Shown here one piece after another: positions 9,447-19,134 of a stretch of DNA of 64,000 bases. Source of the stretch: M3007 sp041736625 (lineage in GTDB: Bacteria; Bacteroidota; Bacteroidia; Chitinophagales; Saprospiraceae); assembly GCA_041736625.1 (NCBI GenBank), contig JBGSTG010000020.1:4918-68917 (forward strand). Reading direction: 5' to 3'. The position numbers and the translations under genes are program-made. The notes beneath the pieces are model-generated. The model was not told the origin of the DNA. It searched no databases and was given only the letters and a program-made list of their open reading frames with translations. The first letter of the stretch is position 1, and each line of letters starts with the position of its first letter.

Positions 9447-9717
9447 GCCACACTGGCAGGTGTGGCGCGGACGGCTCCTGTTTTTTTCGACAACTAAACC
9501 GAGTCCTTATAAAGCCGGCACATTCATCACCCTTGTCGGCTTGTTTTAAAAGCACTAAACCGTTTTTACCCATAATCTTCATGGTGTGCTCAAAACACGC
9601 ATTTTGTGCACATACTGGTTTAAAACAGGCAACCTTTATAATCCATCAACCGGCAACAGCATGCGATAGAGGACATTATAGATGTCTGAACAAATGCTTG
9701 TTGCCGGTTCTTTTTTT
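9447..9717 (+). ncRNA. Candidate structured RNA or leader in the 9.1-9.9 kb gap
   Basis: The 794 bases between 9117 and 9910 hold no convincing gene. Several hairpins cluster in the second half. The first is GCCACAC/GTGTGGC (9447-9466). The second is a 9-pair stem at 9512-9520/9534-9542 followed by GTTTT. The third is an outer pairing TAAACC/GGTTTA (9556-9561/9617-9622) enclosing a GTGC-AAAA/TTTT-GCAC hairpin (9586-9611). The fourth is an 11-pair stem at 9648-9658/9699-9709 followed by CTTTTTTT. Compensating pairs and T-tracts suggest a real RNA with its own terminator, or a leader of the downstream gene. It does not match tmRNA, RNase P or SRP RNA by the motifs I know. Confidence 0.35.
9648..9717 (+). 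terminator. Intrinsic terminator with long loop
   Basis: The 11-base arms AACCGGCAACA (9648-9658) and TGTTGCCGGTT (9699-9709) are perfectly complementary. The stem can extend inward by GCAT/ATGC with one bulge, and a run of seven T follows from 9711. It would end any transcript coming from upstream before the DEAD-box-like gene. Confidence 0.6.
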
Positions 9718-9733
9718 ATATGTTTGTATGTTG

Positions 9734-9741
9734 TACCTTTG
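9734..9741 (+). promoter_or_regulatory. Bacteroidota -7 element (TACCTTTG)
   Basis: TACCTTTG fits the Bacteroidota TAnnTTTG consensus exactly and lies just after the T-tract terminator, 170 bases before the start of the degenerate DEAD-box gene. No clear TTG -33 element sits at the right distance, so support is partial. Confidence 0.45.
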
Positions 9742-9910
9742 CAGGGCCGAATGGTTGACGCATGCCTCAACGCGGAAATTGACATACGGGAATTGGGATA
9801 GTCAAAAATCATTTACCAATGCCAATAACGCAACGCCTTCTGTGGAAAAAACAGGCGAGGGGAGGGAAACATGCAAACCGTTACCGGGTTTAACCTTTTT
9901 CTTCTACTGC

Positions 9911-11593
9911 ATGACTGCTTACCAGTTGCTGGGTCTGAACAAACCGTTTGTTCAGGGCCTTGCCGAAATGGGGATCGAACACCCTACTTACGCACAAACA
10001 CAATTTATTCCCGCCGCATCCCGAAATGACAGCAACATTATTGCTGTCCTGAAAGGCGAATCTGTTTACCACGACGTCTACGGGCTATCCTTGCTCAACG
10101 GGATGGATGCGCAGAAGGCGAGTTTACAGGGCATAGTCCTGTGCAATACCCGTGAACAATGCAACCAGGTGGCGGCCGATCTGAGCAAACTGGCTACCGC
10201 CATACCGGACCTGCGCATTCTTGCGCTGCCGGGCAGCACGTCCATTGAGGAACAGGCCGAGCAGGTGCGGGGCGTGCAGGTGGTGGTCGCCTATCCGGGG
10301 CGGCTGGTCGACCTGCTGACACACGGCGCCATCAACCTGCATGAGGTGAGCCACCTGGTGCTGCACGGCGCCGACGAGTTGCTGAACGCAGGCATGCGCG
10401 AGGCCATCGACATTTTGTTTATGGCCGCCGAGCATCGCCGCGCCACCTGGATGCTCACCGCATCGGTGACCGACGAGGTGCGGGATATCATCCGGCGCTT
10501 CGCGCCCCAGGCGCGCGAGATCACCATTCACGACGTGAGCCTCGCCGGTCGAAACATCGTGCACCAGTACTACCTGTGCCGCAACCCGCTCCGGCTCCCC
10601 GCCCTCAAGCGCCTGCTGAGCGTGGAGTACCGCTGGCGAGGGTACATCATTTGCCTGACGCGCAACGACGGGCGCGAGATCGCAGAAAAACTCAGCCTTA
10701 CCGGCCTGACGGCGAGGTTTATAGACAGCGAGGTCTCTGCCGATGAGTACAACCACCTCATCGACCAGTTCACCAGCGGGCAATGCCGCTGGCTGATCAT
10801 GACCGATGTTGCGGTGCGCAGCCTGCAACTGCCACCGGTGCCCGCCATCATCCACTACGGCATTCCGTCGGTCCCCGAGGTGTACTACCAACGCTGCCGC
10901 TTACTGTCCGACACGGACGCCGAACCCGCGTACGCCGCCGCCATCATCACCCCCAAATTCGAAGCAGACCTCATTGACGTAAGTCACCAGGTGAATGTAC
11001 ACCTGGAACGCACGATGATTCCTACGCCGGAAACGCTGACGGAGGCGCGATACCGCAGAGCGATGGAGCGCTATTTTAACCCGGAGCCCGTGGATGTGCC
11101 GGAGCACCTGATGGCGGAGTCGGTGAAAAACTTCAACAAGCTTACCAAGGCAGAAATTATTCAACTGATTGCCACTACGGAGTACAGGCGCATCAGCGAA
11201 AAAGCCGCGCGCGAAACCGATCTGAATGTCATCGACACACCCGAACCCGCTGCCACGCCACCCGGTACGCCCGTCGCGACCGAAGGGGAGACCAGACGAC
11301 CGCCTCCGGCCTCCGACGGTAGCAAAGACAGGCTGTTCGTCAACATCGGGCAAATGGACGGCGTGACCGAGAGCTCATTTGTGACGCACCTGCATCGCGC
11401 CCTGGGCATTCCGCCAACGGCCATATCCAACATTGATCTGAAACGTACGCACATTCACTTCGACATTGACCCGGAATATGCAACTATCGTTCGAAGCGAG
11501 CTTCCCAAATTTGCGGTCAAAGACCGGGCCGTGCGGGTAGACGACGCGTCGCCCGCCACGCGCGAACGTCCCCGGAAAAGCAAACGGCGGTAA
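9911..11593 (+). CDS. DEAD-box-fold protein with degenerate motifs and DbpA-type RNA-binding domain
   Basis: The 560-residue product has the layout of a DEAD-box helicase. A Q-motif region (GIEHPTYAQ, about 21-29), a YPGR motif (128-131) and a second RecA-like lobe are followed by a C-terminal DbpA-type RNA-binding domain (about 472-545). The catalytic motifs are lost. The Walker A region (46-57) has no GKT, DEAD is replaced by HGAD (152-155), SAT by TAS (183-185), and the arginine-finger motif HRIGRTGR by YYQRCRLL (325-332). I infer an RNA-binding protein that cannot hydrolyse ATP. ATG 9911 is chosen because homology starts there; upstream sequence in the frame is the hairpin-rich leader. 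An intact DEAD-box gene lies at 50.5 kb. Confidence 0.8.
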   Translation: MTAYQLLGLNKPFVQGLAEMGIEHPTYAQTQFIPAASRNDSNIIAVLKGESVYHDVYGLSLLNGMDAQKASLQGIVLCNTREQCNQVAADLSKLATAIPDLRILALPGSTSIEEQAEQVRGVQVVVAYPGRLVDLLTHGAINLHEVSHLVLHGADELLNAGMREAIDILFMAAEHRRATWMLTASVTDEVRDIIRRFAPQAREITIHDVSLAGRNIVHQYYLCRNPLRLPALKRLLSVEYRWRGYIICLTRNDGREIAEKLSLTGLTARFIDSEVSADEYNHLIDQFTSGQCRWLIMTDVAVRSLQLPPVPAIIHYGIPSVPEVYYQRCRLLSDTDAEPAYAAAIITPKFEADLIDVSHQVNVHLERTMIPTPETLTEARYRRAMERYFNPEPVDVPEHLMAESVKNFNKLTKAEIIQLIATTEYRRISEKAARETDLNVIDTPEPAATPPGTPVATEGETRRPPPASDGSKDRLFVNIGQMDGVTESSFVTHLHRALGIPPTAISNIDLKRTHIHFDIDPEYATIVRSELPKFAVKDRAVRVDDASPATRERPRKSKRR

Positions 11594-11605
11594 ACCCAAC
11601 GATGT

Positions 11606-12601
<996 letters not shown>

Positions 12602-12614
12602 CAACCGGCAACGC

Positions 12615-13952
12615 ATGCGATTACAGGATGTATTCACCGCCGCCATTTTTGCCCTGTGCCTGCCGCTACCGGGCAATGCCCAACAGACAACCAATAGCCG
12701 GCAGCCCGACACTGCCGTGGTTCGGCTGTTCGATCCCGGCAAGGTGTTGTTGTGGCAGCGGTATTACCGGGGGACCATTGACGGCGTGCATGTGGTTGAA
12801 TTCTCCCTGGCTGCCGACGGCGATTTGTGCCAGGGTTACCTGCGCTATCCAAAGAGCCGGACCCGCATACGGCTGAAAGGCTCGGTGATCAAAAACCAGT
12901 TGCGCCTCGTGGAATTCGACGCCGGAAACGCGCCTTGCGGCACCTGGCAGGGCGAGATCAAAAACGGCAATCTGGAGGCGGAATGGCGCAGCCTGGATCA
13001 ATCCAGTGGCGCGTTTGCCGAAGCGGAAGAATCGCCCCACCCGCTGCAAACCCCCACCCTGAACGACCGCATGCCGCACTACCTACGGTACACCGGCCAA
13101 TGGCAAGGCCGGAAAGCAACCCTCGTGATCGCACAATCCTACGGCCGGCAAATCGCCGCCACCCTGTTTCTGGAGCGCACCGATCGCCCCTACAAACTGT
13201 ACGGACGCATGGAAGCGGATTCCCTGCTTGCGCTCCGGACTGTCGACCCCCTGTCCCGGTCGGCGATCCGCCTCGACGGGATCTACCAGCCGGGCAAAGA
13301 CCTCGGCATGACGTGGAATGGCGCAGGAGAACGGGGCGAGCTCACCTTCAAACCTGCCGGCAGCTTTTTGGTGGCATCGGATGTGTGGGCCGACTTCGAG
13401 TCGTCGTGGGACCTCCTGTATCCGGTGACCGCCTGTCCGGAATGCAACAAATGGTTTGACAAAAAACGATCTGCCTGGCGCCGCCGCTTATCTGCTGATG
13501 ACCATACCGCCGTCCCTGCCGAACGCAACCGACGTCGGGCATCCGGCTGGGTGGATATCGTTTGCTGGGAAGACCCGTTCATCAGCGGATTTCTTTTTTT
13601 GACGGCTTCCGGCGACAGCATCCCTGCCGGTCACGCATTTTCCTTCGATTTGCAGAAAAAAAAGGTGCTCACGGAAGAGGCACTTTTCAAAACGGGTGCG
13701 GAATGGGAAGCATTTTTAGCCAACCGGGCGGCTGAATCCTGGAAAAAGTGGCCGCGTACCACCACAGACAAATCGTTTGAGGCATGGATCCGGACGGGCG
13801 GCTTCCCGCTTCGTGTGCCGACATCGGGCGGGCTGGTGGTGAGCACGCCTTTTCACCCGGTGTACGGAAGAAGTCAGGTGCTGATCCCGTACAGCGAATT
13901 AGCACCTTTCGTTTCCAACAAACGCCTGCTGAAACGGCTGCCCGCAGAGTAA
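12615..13952 (+). CDS. Secreted protein with DUF3298/RsiV-like C-terminus
   Basis: The 445-residue product starts with a signal peptide (cleavage likely near GNAQ at about 22). The N-terminal 250 residues are beta-rich and unrecognised. A CPEC motif at about 273-276 could bind metal or form a disulfide. The end (LVVSTPFHPVYGRSQVLIPY) resembles the DUF3298 domain found in RsiV-like proteins. The gene lies 13 bases after the moxR stop, so the two are probably co-transcribed. It converges on the LON-domain gene with a 22-base gap and no terminator. The DUF3298 call rests on pattern recall, and the function is unknown. Confidence 0.7.
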   Translation: MRLQDVFTAAIFALCLPLPGNAQQTTNSRQPDTAVVRLFDPGKVLLWQRYYRGTIDGVHVVEFSLAADGDLCQGYLRYPKSRTRIRLKGSVIKNQLRLVEFDAGNAPCGTWQGEIKNGNLEAEWRSLDQSSGAFAEAEESPHPLQTPTLNDRMPHYLRYTGQWQGRKATLVIAQSYGRQIAATLFLERTDRPYKLYGRMEADSLLALRTVDPLSRSAIRLDGIYQPGKDLGMTWNGAGERGELTFKPAGSFLVASDVWADFESSWDLLYPVTACPECNKWFDKKRSAWRRRLSADDHTAVPAERNRRRASGWVDIVCWEDPFISGFLFLTASGDSIPAGHAFSFDLQKKKVLTEEALFKTGAEWEAFLANRAAESWKKWPRTTTDKSFEAWIRTGGFPLRVPTSGGLVVSTPFHPVYGRSQVLIPYSELAPFVSNKRLLKRLPAE

Positions 13953-13974
13953 GGCTTCCTTTTGTTGCGGCTAA

Positions 13975-14601
13975 TCAGAAATCCAGTTTGTCAAACTCCC
14001 GGAAATGTCCGTTCATCTGAATGCGCTCCTTCACTTTTTCCATGCGTTCCAGCACCGGAAGCGCCTCGTTCAGGTGTTCGAGGATGAACGCCTGCCGTTG
14101 GGCTTCCGTCTCCAGGGTCAGCAGCTCGTATTCCCCTTCGATGGGCAGGCCGACATGGTGTCCAATTTGAAAAGAGTACGGCTGCTGTTGGTTGTGCACC
14201 TCCATTTTTTCGGAAAGCAGCCTGCACAGGCGTTCGATTGCGGCGCTTAACCCGGGGTCAATTTCGGAGTCGGGCCCGGGGGCCGGGAACAGTTGTACCT
14301 TTCCGTGCGCGTACAAACGGCCGGGAGCCGGGTTTTCGAACTCCAGGATTCGGAAGGGACGTATACCTTGCGTGCGGATGTCCAGCCGTCCGTCGTCGTA
14401 CCTTTGCACCAGTTCGATCACCTTCATTTCTGTTCCGTAGCCGGGGATGCGGTTGTTCATGAACACCGGTGTGCCGAAGGTGGTGTCGTCTTCGAGGCAT
14501 TCGCCGATCAATTGGCGGTACCGGGGTTCAAAAATGTGCAGGTTCACCGTTTCCCCCGGAAAGGCGACAAGATTTAACGGAAACAGCGGAAGAAAGGCCA
14601 T
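13975..14601 (-). CDS. LON substrate-binding domain protein
   Basis: This is a 208-residue stand-alone Lon N-terminal (substrate-binding) domain without ATPase or protease parts. It begins MAFLPLFPLNLVAFPGE and continues HIFEPRYRQLI, the hallmark of the family. The C-terminal helices contain the LNEALPVLERMEKVKERIQ stretch. Such small proteins are widespread in Bacteroidota; their role in protein quality control is assumed rather than shown. It is monocistronic and divergent from the TolC-like gene. Confidence 0.9.
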   Translation of the reverse strand: MAFLPLFPLNLVAFPGETVNLHIFEPRYRQLIGECLEDDTTFGTPVFMNNRIPGYGTEMKVIELVQRYDDGRLDIRTQGIRPFRILEFENPAPGRLYAHGKVQLFPAPGPDSEIDPGLSAAIERLCRLLSEKMEVHNQQQPYSFQIGHHVGLPIEGEYELLTLETEAQRQAFILEHLNEALPVLERMEKVKERIQMNGHFREFDKLDF

Positions 14602-14753
14602 GCAGATGGTCTAATTTTGTGAATGTGGGCTCCGGATTCGCAACCATACGGATCAAAGATCCGTGGATAACTAAACCCGATAATCAATATTTGGTTTGTA
14701 GTTCAAGACATTTATCGCACCTGCCTGTCAACTCCGCAACCGGATTAAGCAAT

Positions 14754-16049
14754 ATGACACATTTGAAAATCTTCTTCCTGACCCTGCTTCCCGGCGCCTT
14801 GCTGGCACAGGATACCCTGCTGCGTGCCGACCAGGCGGTCGAAATTGCCCTGGAAAACAATTTCGCCATTCGCATCAGCCAGACAGACGCCGAGGTGGCC
14901 CGGCTGAACAACACCAAGGCCAATGCCGGCATATTGCCCACCGTGAACCTGGTGGCGAACGACAATTTTACCGTCAGCGCATTCCAGCAACAACTGGCCA
15001 ACGGCAACGAGTTCAACGACCTGGGCGCCACGTTCAACACCATCAACGCTGGCGTTCAGCTGGGATGGACGCTGTACGACGGTCGGCGCATGTACCGCGC
15101 CAAAGACAGGCTGGAACTACAGGAAGCGCTGGGCGATATGAACCTTCGAGGAGCCGTGCAACGCACCACCGCCGCCGTGCTGCAAACCTATTACGGCATT
15201 GCCGCCAGCCGCCTCCAGGAGCAATCCCTCGAAGAGGTGATCGCGCTCAACGAGGAGCGTTTGCGCATCGCTGAAGCCAGGCTGGCCGCCGGTTTTGCCA
15301 CCCAAAACGACGCATTACAGGCCCGCATCGACCTCAACCAACGCCGTGGGGACCTCCTGGCCCAGCAAAATACCACCCTGGCCACCAAAAGAAACCTCAA
15401 CCTGCTCCTCGCCCGCGACCCATTGACGCCCTTTTCGGTGGATGAAAACCTGGAAAACGTGTATGTACCCGAGCGCACAGCCTTGCTCGAAGGACTACAG
15501 ACGGCCAATCCGGAATTGCTGGCCGCCCTGCTGAACGAACAAATCGCCGCCGTGCAAGTCGACGAAGCCGAGGCCGTGCGCAAGCCGCGCATCAGTACCA
15601 ACAGCCAGCTCAACGCCTTGCGGACCGACAACACCTCCGGCTTCCTGCTCAACAACACCCAGGCGGGTCTGACCCTGGGCCTCGCTTTCACCCTTCCGAT
15701 TTACGACGGTGGGCTCCTCAAAAGCAGGGTAAAAATCGCCCAGCTCGACGCCCAACGCGCCGCGCTGACCAAAGAGGCCAACCAGCTTGATCTGGAAACG
15801 CGCCTGGACAACCAACTCTCCGAGGTGGCCACCCAACAACAGATCCTGGTTTTTGAGGAAGAAAACGTGGTCAACGCGCGGGAGAGCCTGAACATCAGCA
15901 CCGAGCGTTTCCGGCTTGGGCAAACCAACTCCCTGGAGGTGCAACAGGCACAAAGCACTTTTGAGCAGGCGCTCGTTCGCCGCAATCTCCTGCTGTTCCG
16001 CCTCAAACAAGCCGAAGTTCAACTCAAACTGCTTGCCGGTCAATTGTGA
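14754..16049 (+). CDS. TolC family outer membrane channel protein
   Basis: The 431-residue product has a signal peptide (MTHLKIFFLTLLPGALLAQ) and the repeated helical hairpins of TolC-type outer membrane efflux proteins. Two homologous halves contain the characteristic long coiled helices and an LPIYDGG motif in the second half. I start at ATG 14754 since the signal peptide begins there; the in-frame extension to 14469 runs through the divergent LON gene. No inner-membrane pump or membrane-fusion partner is adjacent, so it may serve transporters encoded elsewhere. Confidence 0.92.
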   Translation: MTHLKIFFLTLLPGALLAQDTLLRADQAVEIALENNFAIRISQTDAEVARLNNTKANAGILPTVNLVANDNFTVSAFQQQLANGNEFNDLGATFNTINAGVQLGWTLYDGRRMYRAKDRLELQEALGDMNLRGAVQRTTAAVLQTYYGIAASRLQEQSLEEVIALNEERLRIAEARLAAGFATQNDALQARIDLNQRRGDLLAQQNTTLATKRNLNLLLARDPLTPFSVDENLENVYVPERTALLEGLQTANPELLAALLNEQIAAVQVDEAEAVRKPRISTNSQLNALRTDNTSGFLLNNTQAGLTLGLAFTLPIYDGGLLKSRVKIAQLDAQRAALTKEANQLDLETRLDNQLSEVATQQQILVFEEENVVNARESLNISTERFRLGQTNSLEVQQAQSTFEQALVRRNLLLFRLKQAEVQLKLLAGQL

Positions 16050-16062
16050 CGGTGTATATTCG
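16033..16062 (+). promoter_or_regulatory. Promoter of kynurenine 3-monooxygenase gene
   Basis: A TTG at 16033-16035, a 19-base spacer and TATATTCG at 16055-16062 fit the Bacteroidota -33/-7 arrangement with one mismatch in the -7 box. The -33 box lies inside the last codons of the TolC-like gene. The predicted leader is about 15 bases. Confidence 0.55.
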
Positions 16063-16082
16063 CACTTTATAAATCACTTACA

Positions 16083-17441
16083 ATGAATGTATCATCGCAG
16101 CGCAGCGCCGTAATTGTCGGCGCAGGTTTGGTTGGTTCGCTTTGGGCCGTATTTCTGGCACGCCGCGGCTACCACGTACAGGTTTTCGAACGCCGAGGCG
16201 ATATGCGCTCCGCCGGTTACCGGGGCGGGCGCTCCATCAACCTGGCCATGAGCGAACGCGGATGGAAGGCCGTGGAGCAGGCGGGCATCCTGGAGGCCAT
16301 CCGCAAGGTGGCGATTGCCATGCCGGGGCGCATGATGCACGCCACAGACGGGGCGCTCACCTACCAACCTTACGGGACCACCGGTCAGGCCATCTACTCC
16401 GTGTCCCGCGGCGGGCTGAACCTGGAACTGCTCAACATCGCCGACGCCTTTGAAAACGTCGAGTTTTTCTTTGAACACCGCTGCGTAGAGGTCGATCTGG
16501 AGCAGCCACGCATCCTTTTCGAAGACATGACCACCGGCCGGCAGCGGTACGTAGACACGCCGCTCATCTTCGCCTGCGACGGCGCCTTCTCCGCCGTGCG
16601 GTATGCCCTGCAAAAAACCGACCGCTTCAACTACGAACAGCAATACCTGGACCACGGCTACAAAGAACTGCGCATCCCGCCCGCCGCCGACGGCTCGCAC
16701 CGCCTGGACCCCAACGCCCTGCACATCTGGCCCCGCGGCAACTTTATGCTCATCGCCCTGCCCAATGCCGACGGCACGTTCACCTGCACCCTTTTCCTGC
16801 CCTTCGAAGGCGCCGTTTCTTTTGAACATTTGCAAACGGACGTTGACATCACGGCGTTTTTTAGAACGTATTTCGCCGATACCCTGCCCCTGATGCCCGA
16901 TCTGCTGGCCGACTTCAGGGCCAACCCCACCAGCTCCCTGGTGACCGTGCGGTGCAGCCCCTGGCAATGGCAAAACCGGATCGTGCTGCTCGGCGACTCG
17001 GCGCACGCCATTGTGCCTTTTTACGGACAGGGCATGAACGCCGGCTTTGAAGATTGCACCATTCTCGACGAAATAGTCGACGAAATGGGAGGCGATTTTC
17101 ACAAAGCCATTCCCGAATTTGCCCGACGGCGAGAAGCCGACGGCAAAGCCATCGCCGAACTGGCTTTGCGCAACTTTGTGGAAATGCGCGACAAGGTGGC
17201 CGACCCGCGGTTTTTGCTGCGCAAGAAGATTACCGCCCGCCTGCATGAAAAACACCCCGAATTCTTACCCTCCTACTCCCTGGTTACCTTCAGCAACACC
17301 CCCTATCACCTGGCCTTGCGGGAAGACGACCGGCAAAACGCCTTTTTCGACAACCTCACCAGCCGCCCGGATATTGATCAGGTATGGGATCAGCCGGAAG
17401 TGGAGCGGGCGTTTTTGGAATGGCAACAATCCTCCGGGTAG
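16083..17441 (+). CDS. kmo: Kynurenine 3-monooxygenase
   Basis: The 452-residue FAD monooxygenase hydroxylates L-kynurenine to 3-hydroxykynurenine using NADPH and O2, on the route from tryptophan to quinolinate and NAD. The FAD-binding GxGxxG motif is GAGLVG (12-17). The GGRSINLA motif follows, and the second FAD motif is GDSAHAIVPFYGQGMNAGFE, a signature of this subgroup. The length is that of bacterial KMOs. No other kynurenine-pathway gene (kynA, kynU, haaO) lies in the window, so they must be elsewhere. A promoter sits just upstream, so it can be expressed separately from the TolC-like gene. Confidence 0.95.
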   Translation: MNVSSQRSAVIVGAGLVGSLWAVFLARRGYHVQVFERRGDMRSAGYRGGRSINLAMSERGWKAVEQAGILEAIRKVAIAMPGRMMHATDGALTYQPYGTTGQAIYSVSRGGLNLELLNIADAFENVEFFFEHRCVEVDLEQPRILFEDMTTGRQRYVDTPLIFACDGAFSAVRYALQKTDRFNYEQQYLDHGYKELRIPPAADGSHRLDPNALHIWPRGNFMLIALPNADGTFTCTLFLPFEGAVSFEHLQTDVDITAFFRTYFADTLPLMPDLLADFRANPTSSLVTVRCSPWQWQNRIVLLGDSAHAIVPFYGQGMNAGFEDCTILDEIVDEMGGDFHKAIPEFARRREADGKAIAELALRNFVEMRDKVADPRFLLRKKITARLHEKHPEFLPSYSLVTFSNTPYHLALREDDRQNAFFDNLTSRPDIDQVWDQPEVERAFLEWQQSSG

Positions 17442-17462
17442 CCGGCATCAACCGAACACACC

Positions 17463-18356
17463 ATGAAAAACCCGATGACCCTCCGAACCCTGGCTCTGAT
17501 GGCCGCCGCATTGCTGCTGTTGCATGCCGCTCCGCTGATCGTGATCGCCCGGGTAACGAAAGTACCCGTCAACTGGTTTTACCTCGTGTCGGCCGCTGCC
17601 CTGTCCCTGTCCCTGGCCTTCATCCTCCTCCGGCGTGTGTACGCACTGCAACGACAAAAAAACCGCCTGCGCAACCGCATCAACCACTTCGTGCACGAGC
17701 TGAAATCGCCCCTCACCGCAGTCACCATCGGGCTGGAAGGTCTTCGGGACGAGACCACCCGCCGCGATCCGGTACTGGCAAACGAGTACCTGGACATCTC
17801 CCAACTGGAGCTGGAGCGACTCACCCGGATGGTGGAAAATACCTTGCGTCTGTTCAATTACGACGAACCCGGCTCCGCCATTCAGATCCAACCCCTGAAT
17901 CTGGAAAAAGTGGTTCATCAGGCACTCCAATCCGTACAGTTGCAAGCCCAAAAACGCAACGCCGACATCCATGTTGATGTGCAAATACGCGAATTACGCC
18001 TGCACGGAGACCGCATGCACCTCACCAATGCGGTGGTAAACCTGCTGGATAACGCCCTGAAATACACTTCGTCCACCCCCAGGATTGTCATTACCCTCCA
18101 AAAAGACGTCGACCACGCCCTGCTCACCGTACACGACAACGGCATGGGTATTGCGCCCGAGCATCAGCCATACGTTTTTGACAAACTGTTCAGGGTGCCC
18201 CATCACGCCGGCGTCAAAGGGCACGGGCTGGGGCTGCATTACGTTTCCTGGGTAGTGCGCAAACACAGAGGACAGATCGGTCTGGAGAGCGCCGAAGGAA
18301 AGGGAAGCCGCTTTTGGATCCGATTGCCCCTGGAGAGCGGCAAACCGCTTAGCTGA
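17463..18356 (+). CDS. Two-TM sensor histidine kinase (possible PhoR role)
   Basis: The 297-residue kinase has two membrane helices (about 8-30 and 38-57) with almost no loop between them, so it probably senses through the membrane or a partner. The H box is HFVHELKSPLT with His78; the ATPase part has NLLDNALKY, DNGMGI and GHGLGL. It lies 21 bases after kmo, and its last 8 bases overlap the end of the convergent pstB. No response regulator adjoins it. A phosphate-sensing (PhoR-like) role is suggested only by the position beside pst. Confidence 0.88.
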   Translation: MKNPMTLRTLALMAAALLLLHAAPLIVIARVTKVPVNWFYLVSAAALSLSLAFILLRRVYALQRQKNRLRNRINHFVHELKSPLTAVTIGLEGLRDETTRRDPVLANEYLDISQLELERLTRMVENTLRLFNYDEPGSAIQIQPLNLEKVVHQALQSVQLQAQKRNADIHVDVQIRELRLHGDRMHLTNAVVNLLDNALKYTSSTPRIVITLQKDVDHALLTVHDNGMGIAPEHQPYVFDKLFRVPHHAGVKGHGLGLHYVSWVVRKHRGQIGLESAEGKGSRFWIRLPLESGKPLS

Positions 18357-19107
18357 AATCGCCCGAAATGTACTTCTGCGTTTTTTCCTCTTTCGGGTTG
18401 TTGAACAGCGATTGGGTATCGGTGTACTCGATCAGATAACCTACGTAGAAAAAGGCCGTTTTATCGGCGATACGCTGGGCTTGCTGCATGTTGTGGGTCA
18501 CGATAACAATCGTGTAGTGTTTCTTCAGGTCGGACATCAGCTCTTCCACCTGCACGGTAGAGATCGGGTCGAGCGCAGAAGTTGGTTCATCCATGAGCAC
18601 CACTTCCGGGTTGGGGGCGATGGCCCGGGCGATGCACAGGCGCTGTTGTTGGCCGCCGGAGAGGCCGAGGGCCGACTGTTTGAGTTTGTCCTTGACTTCG
18701 TTCCACAAGGCGGCCCCTTTGAGCGACTTTTCTACAATGTCGGCGATCTCCGTCTTGTTGCGCATGCCGTTCACGCGCAGACCGTAGGCGACGTTTTCAA
18801 AAATGGACTTGGGAAACGGGCTGGGCTTTTGAAACACCATACCCACTTTTTTGCGCAGGGCGTACACGTCGACTTGGGGCGCGTAAATATTTTGCTGGTC
18901 AATGGTCACCTCTCCTTCGATGCGCACATTTTCAATCAGGTCGTTCATGCGGTTGAGACACCGCAATACGGTGGATTTTCCGCAGCCAGAGGGGCCGATA
19001 TAGGCCGTAACGGCCTTGGGGTCGATCTCCATGGAGACGCCTTTCACGGCATGAAAATCGCCGTACCACAGTTGGAGTTCCTTTATGCTGATGCCTTTGG
19101 CGAACAT
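18349..19107 (-). CDS. pstB: Phosphate ABC transporter ATP-binding protein
   Basis: The 252-residue ATPase energises phosphate import through PstAC. It has Walker A GPSGCGKS (38-45), the PstB-typical RCLNRMND after it, a Q-loop (MVFQKPSPFPKS), the ABC signature LSGGQQQR and Walker B VVLMDEPTSALDP. It is the last gene of pstSCAB. The 27-base gap to pstA and shared strand indicate one operon. No phoU follows, because the convergent kinase gene overlaps its 3' end. Confidence 0.97.
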   Translation of the reverse strand: MFAKGISIKELQLWYGDFHAVKGVSMEIDPKAVTAYIGPSGCGKSTVLRCLNRMNDLIENVRIEGEVTIDQQNIYAPQVDVYALRKKVGMVFQKPSPFPKSIFENVAYGLRVNGMRNKTEIADIVEKSLKGAALWNEVKDKLKQSALGLSGGQQQRLCIARAIAPNPEVVLMDEPTSALDPISTVQVEELMSDLKKHYTIVIVTHNMQQAQRIADKTAFFYVGYLIEYTDTQSLFNNPKEEKTQKYISGDFS

Positions 19108-19134
19108 ACGATCGAGGTTTTCAGTGAATTGCCT

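Noticed and set aside
9320..9910. In-frame upstream extension of the DEAD-box-like gene
   Set aside because: The sequence is hairpin-rich with a terminator and a -7 element inside it, and the encoded residues look like non-coding translation.
14469..14753. In-frame upstream extension of the TolC-like gene
   Set aside because: It overlaps the divergent LON-domain gene, and the signal peptide begins at 14754.
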